Source: Selenomonas sp.
GTDB taxonomy: Bacteria > Bacillota_C > Negativicutes > Selenomonadales > Selenomonadaceae
Length of the DNA: 5,392 nt
Direction: 5' to 3'
Assembly: GCA_017940705.1 (NCBI GenBank)
Contig: JAGAYB010000100.1
Span: 1-5,392 of the forward strand
The notes under the pieces are model-generated. The model did not search any database, was not told the DNA's origin, and saw only the letters and a program-made list of their open reading frames with translations. The first letter of the stretch is position 1, and each line of letters begins with the position of its first letter. A program made the translations under genes and the position numbers. Positions 5,000-5,392 of the stretch are shown here, in pieces.

Positions 5000-5392
5000 T
5001 TAAATTCTATCCTTTAGCACAGCCACTGCCATATAAAAAGCAACAATATTCACAATTCCCTCCAATATCAGCCCCGGTGCAGATGACAAACCTGCGGCAA
5101 GGCTGTCATAAAGCAGTGCCCCAAAAAGGGTATAGCCTGCTGCCATCACCAGACAGGCGGCCAGCAGCGCTACGAAGGTACGAGGAGCTCTAAGCCAGTT
5201 GCTGCCTTTTTCCATCAGTAATACAAAAGTCATAGCCATCAGGTATTTTATCAGCAGGGTCGGCCCTATCCACAGGGCAAATCCTCCCACAAAATCAGCC
5301 AGAGCCGAACCAAGACAGCCAGCCCAAACAGCCTCACGCCGCCCGGCCAGCACCACAAGCAGGAATATCGCCGCATCACCTAAATGGGCATA
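5000..5392 (-). CDS. ECF transporter S component (5' end cut by window)
   Basis: The frame is open from the right edge to TAA at 5002-5000, giving 130 visible residues. A GTG at 5356 is not the true start, because family-conserved sequence precedes it: the frame from 5392 reads YAHLGDAAIFLL, the HLGDA block typical of S components. Next come GSALADFVGGFALW and a TLLIKYLMA segment, then hydrophobic helices to the C-terminal end AVAVLKDRI. Several membrane spans are visible. S components bind a vitamin or similar micronutrient in the membrane and use a shared energising module (two ATPases and a T protein) for uptake. That module is not in this window, so the protein probably uses a shared one encoded elsewhere. 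It resembles the riboflavin-type/DUF1393 group in its HLGDA and LAD blocks, but the ligand cannot be assigned. It converges on the malic enzyme gene and shares its terminator. Confidence 0.8.
   Translation of the reverse strand, partial: YAHLGDAAIFLLVVLAGRREAVWAGCLGSALADFVGGFALWIGPTLLIKYLMAMTFVLLMEKGSNWLRAPRTFVALLAACLVMAAGYTLFGALLYDSLAAGLSSAPGLILEGIVNIVAFYMAVAVLKDRI

Overview
The window is chromosomal DNA, most likely from a low-to-mid GC anaerobe of the Firmicutes. A member of the Negativicutes related to Selenomonas is my best guess. This rests on AGGAGG-type ribosome binding sites, AT-rich spacers between more GC-rich genes, and Firmicutes-style families (LCP protein, ECF transporter S component). 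The genus is an inference from gene style. There is no rRNA, tRNA, CRISPR, insertion sequence or phage gene.

Left part (1-1188, minus strand): a cytidine-deaminase-fold gene runs off the left edge, and upstream of it lies an MgtC/SapB-family membrane protein gene. The deaminase-like protein keeps the fold landmarks and the catalytic glutamate but has lost all three zinc-binding cysteines, so it is probably not a deaminase of the usual kind. The 90-bp gap between the two genes carries a weak promoter candidate overlapped by a direct repeat.

Middle spacer (1189-1559): this 371-bp non-coding region holds the most striking signal of the window. It has four perfect DnaA boxes (TTATCCACA or its complement) and four near matches within about 280 bp, in two groups around an AT-rich stretch. 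One perfect box is half of a 16-bp palindrome. This looks like a replication origin or a DnaA-binding (titration or regulatory) cluster, although no dnaA, dnaN or rpmH gene is visible.

Right of that (1560-3442): a small CYTH/triphosphate-tunnel protein (minus) and a LytR-CpsA-Psr cell-envelope protein (plus, TTG start) are divergently transcribed from a short spacer, each with an extended -10 promoter. The LCP gene ends in a strong hairpin terminator.

End (3505-5392): a malic enzyme gene has an AT-rich leader with a consensus -35, repeated AACTGT half-sites and a hairpin next to its ribosome binding site. Its long terminator hairpin is shared with a convergent ECF-transporter S-component gene that leaves the window on the right. 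The genes are a mixed housekeeping set (envelope assembly, malate/pyruvate metabolism, vitamin-type uptake, phosphate chemistry) and not one pathway or a defence system.
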